Below are positions 15,774 to 17,789 of a stretch of DNA of 17,789 nucleotides, one piece after another. Numbering within the stretch: position 1 is the first letter of the stretch; every line of letters begins with the position of its first letter. Both the position numbers and the translations under genes were made by a program. The notes below the pieces were generated by a model. The model did not search any database. It saw nothing but the letters and a program-made list of their open reading frames with translations, and had not been told where the DNA came from. Source of the DNA: Candidatus Gorgonimonas leptogorgiae (lineage in GTDB: Bacteria; Pseudomonadota; Gammaproteobacteria; Pseudomonadales; Endozoicomonadaceae); contig CAKNAD010000025.1 in NCBI GenBank assembly GCA_929200515.1, forward strand, positions 1 through 17,789, read 5' to 3'.

Positions 15774-17789
15774 ATGGATTGTATAAATAATCTGCAGATA
15801 ACTAGTATAACTAAAATAGCAACCAAACCTTTACAAGCTAATACTCTAAATGTAAGTAAGCGCTATACTGTATCTAATGTTATGAATGAAAACAATAACT
15901 TGCATACTAGTATAAAAAATATAGTTGTTTGTACCAAAAGTGCTCGCGAAAAACAACAAGTTATAGATTTTTATAATCAAGAATATCCTACACCTCAGGT
16001 AGTTAAACTAGATAATCATAACGATTTAACCGATAACGATTTACTAAATATAATTAGTTGCGATACTACAGGAAATTTAACAGTAACAACAGGTAGATTA
16101 TTTAACAGTGAACCTTTGTTATTAATAATAGACCTTACTAATATGATACCTGGAGAAATAGCTAGGTTAAATGAATTGTTAAGTATTCCAGCAAGTTATA
16201 ATGGTAAAGCTATAAGTAGCAAGGTAAAAATCGTTGTTATTATTGATGATAGCATGCTAGATTTTGGAATTAGTAAACCTAGCGCTGACTTGTGGCGACG
16301 TTTAGCAAAATTTAATTTTTTATCTTCTGTATTTAACTTGTATTCTAGTAGTATAGCTGAGTTACAGCAAGCAAATGATGTAATAATGCCTAAAGAATTA
16401 TTAGCAATAAAAATTAAAGAGTTTAGTAATTTAGAAAAAAATAATCAAGCAACAATAATTGACTTTGCTACTGCTAATAGCCCACAAGAATTATTATTTG
16501 GTAGTTTAACCTTAGATGATAAAGGTAAAATTTATTTTAAAAATGGTTGTTTACAAAATATCACAAATAATAATATTATTCTGCACAATGCACCTTGGTA
16601 CGATAGCAAATTCACCGATTTATTAGCAACTGCTTTACGTCAAAAAGGTTTTAGAGCTAATGGCAACTGGGTTACTTTATCTGCAAATTTACAATTAACT
16701 AAAAGTTTTACTAGTACGCAACAAGTAGAGGAGTTAACTAATAAATACGTAATAACAGCAGAAAATATCACTAGTTTAAATATACATAATTTAGTAATTA
16801 TTAACTCGCATAACTTTGAAGCTGTGTTCGCAGATAACAAATTACATCAAACTGTTGTTATTGCAATAGATACTTTAGCAGAGTTAACTGCTGATTGTGG
16901 TTATCTGTTAGTTACTGATCAATTAACTAAAGAGCAATGGTTAAAGTTATTAAGTAGAGCATCTATATTAAACGACAAAAAAATAAGTATTCTTGATGCT
17001 AGTGATAACTCTAGTACAATAATTAACCAGCTAACTAAGAGTTGCTTAAATAATAACTTAAAGTGTCAAACATATCAGCATATAGAAGATGCCTTAGTTA
17101 GTGTGCCATCTAATAGTTTGGTATATAAAATTACTAAAGATACTAATTGGATAGAAATATGGCAAACCGTTAGTTTAACTAGTCAAGAACAATTTATTTT
17201 TTCTCAACAAGACACAAAACTATTAACAGCATTAAAACAAGGCAGGTTAGTAACATTTTATGGTTTAGAAACTAACATAGAAGTTTTAAAAAATTTTGAA
17301 ACCTTGTTAATTAAACCTAGTTATTTATTACTAAATGGCAATAAAATAATTTTAGAAAATAACAATATTTGTTTATTATTAGATGAAAAATTTAATCAAA
17401 CTAAGTTCCCACAATTATTACAAAATATTACAACAACTCAAATTACCGATTTTGCAATAGTTGCACTAGATTATCAGACAACATTTATTGAACAAATCTT
17501 AGAAAAGTTAGCACAAAATAATTTAACATTAATTCAAGATAAAAAAACTATATATACAATGTTTGCTAAACAGTTGGAAATTGAACAACAGCAAGATCAA
17601 TCACAACAGTTACTAGCTATACATTATCGTAAAGCTGCACACACAATTTTTGCTAAACAATATCGAGATAATATAAAGTTATATGGTTATTTAAAAACGC
17701 AAATAGCGGCAATAAATATGGATAACACTAATCAGCAAGTAGCAGATGCCGAAGCTTTACTTAATTGGATAAAAAATAACCCTAATGCT
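15774..17789 (+). CDS. Partial large hypothetical protein, possibly AAA+-like (C-terminus missing)
   Basis: The frame is open for 672 codons from an ATG at 15774 to the window edge; an in-frame stop at 15750-15752 rules out an earlier start. AGGAA lies 13 nt upstream. There is no signal peptide and no membrane span. The protein is rich in Asn, Gln, Thr and Leu. Several hydrophobic beta strands end in acidic residues: EPLLLIIDLTN with Asp120, VKIVVIIDDS with Asp158-159, and ICLLLDEKF with Asp537-Glu538. The block around 117-175 (LLIIDLTNMIPGEIARLNEL, a YNGK turn, then KIVVIIDD and LWRRL) recalls the Walker B to sensor-1 region of MoxR/dynein-type AAA+ domains. No Walker A is seen in this part, so an ATPase is not shown. 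Blocks near 240-300 (IILHNAPWYDSKF, GFRANGNWV) and 490-540 (VTFYGLETN, SYLLLNGNKI) look like related modules. Function unknown. Confidence 0.8.
   Translation, partial: MDCINNLQITSITKIATKPLQANTLNVSKRYTVSNVMNENNNLHTSIKNIVVCTKSAREKQQVIDFYNQEYPTPQVVKLDNHNDLTDNDLLNIISCDTTGNLTVTTGRLFNSEPLLLIIDLTNMIPGEIARLNELLSIPASYNGKAISSKVKIVVIIDDSMLDFGISKPSADLWRRLAKFNFLSSVFNLYSSSIAELQQANDVIMPKELLAIKIKEFSNLEKNNQATIIDFATANSPQELLFGSLTLDDKGKIYFKNGCLQNITNNNIILHNAPWYDSKFTDLLATALRQKGFRANGNWVTLSANLQLTKSFTSTQQVEELTNKYVITAENITSLNIHNLVIINSHNFEAVFADNKLHQTVVIAIDTLAELTADCGYLLVTDQLTKEQWLKLLSRASILNDKKISILDASDNSSTIINQLTKSCLNNNLKCQTYQHIEDALVSVPSNSLVYKITKDTNWIEIWQTVSLTSQEQFIFSQQDTKLLTALKQGRLVTFYGLETNIEVLKNFETLLIKPSYLLLNGNKIILENNNICLLLDEKFNQTKFPQLLQNITTTQITDFAIVALDYQTTFIEQILEKLAQNNLTLIQDKKTIYTMFAKQLEIEQQQDQSQQLLAIHYRKAAHTIFAKQYRDNIKLYGYLKTQIAAINMDNTNQQVADAEALLNWIKNNPNA

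Noticed and set aside
16640..16840. 66-codon minus-strand frame
   Set aside because: Antisense inside the 672-codon open frame that runs to the right edge.

Overview
The window is AT-rich, roughly 70% A+T by eye, and looks like chromosome from a host-associated bacterium. The two housekeeping proteins, uroporphyrinogen decarboxylase (HemE) and the LPS-export ATPase LptB, resemble Escherichia coli proteins along their length. HemE carries the FEAGEGP and IFDTWGS blocks of the gamma/beta-proteobacterial type, not the version I know from Rickettsia. My best guess is an AT-rich, probably intracellular gammaproteobacterium. This rests on remembered family sequences, not on a search.

Layout. Positions 1-4141 (minus strand) hold a truncated Asn/Ser/Lys-rich protein with evenly spaced tyrosine motifs, then a 1098-residue protein with degenerate ankyrin-like repeats in its C-terminal 40%. 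Positions 4266-6306 are a small housekeeping island: hemE (minus) and lptB (plus) diverge from an intergenic region that contains a perfect 11-bp inverted repeat. Directly after lptB lies the wreck of an IS200/IS605-type tnpB gene with part of its right end (6316-6720). Positions 6855-11057 encode a 1400-residue protein with VCBS repeats at an exact 309-nt period. It has a basic N-terminus, glycine/alanine-rich hydrophobic segments and an acidic C-terminus. A hairpin follows, then tRNA-Asn(GTT) and tRNA-Lys(TTT) behind a good sigma-70-type promoter.

Positions 11590-12033 (minus) encode a small single-span membrane protein. A 586-nt gap with a long hairpin precedes a 544-residue polytopic membrane protein (12620-14254), a 378-residue ankyrin-like protein (14432-15568), and the first 672 codons of a large protein that runs off the window (15774 onward).

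How it fits together. Heme synthesis, LPS transport and the tRNA pair are core functions. Everything else is lineage-specific, of unknown function, and has features common in host-interacting proteins: ankyrin-like repeats, tyrosine motifs, VCBS repeats and membrane spans. The accessory genes are mostly separated by 150-600 nt and on mixed strands, so they look like independent units, not one operon. The most interesting items are the tyrosine-motif repeats at 1-165, the unusual architecture of the VCBS protein, and the unlisted-family protein at the right edge.
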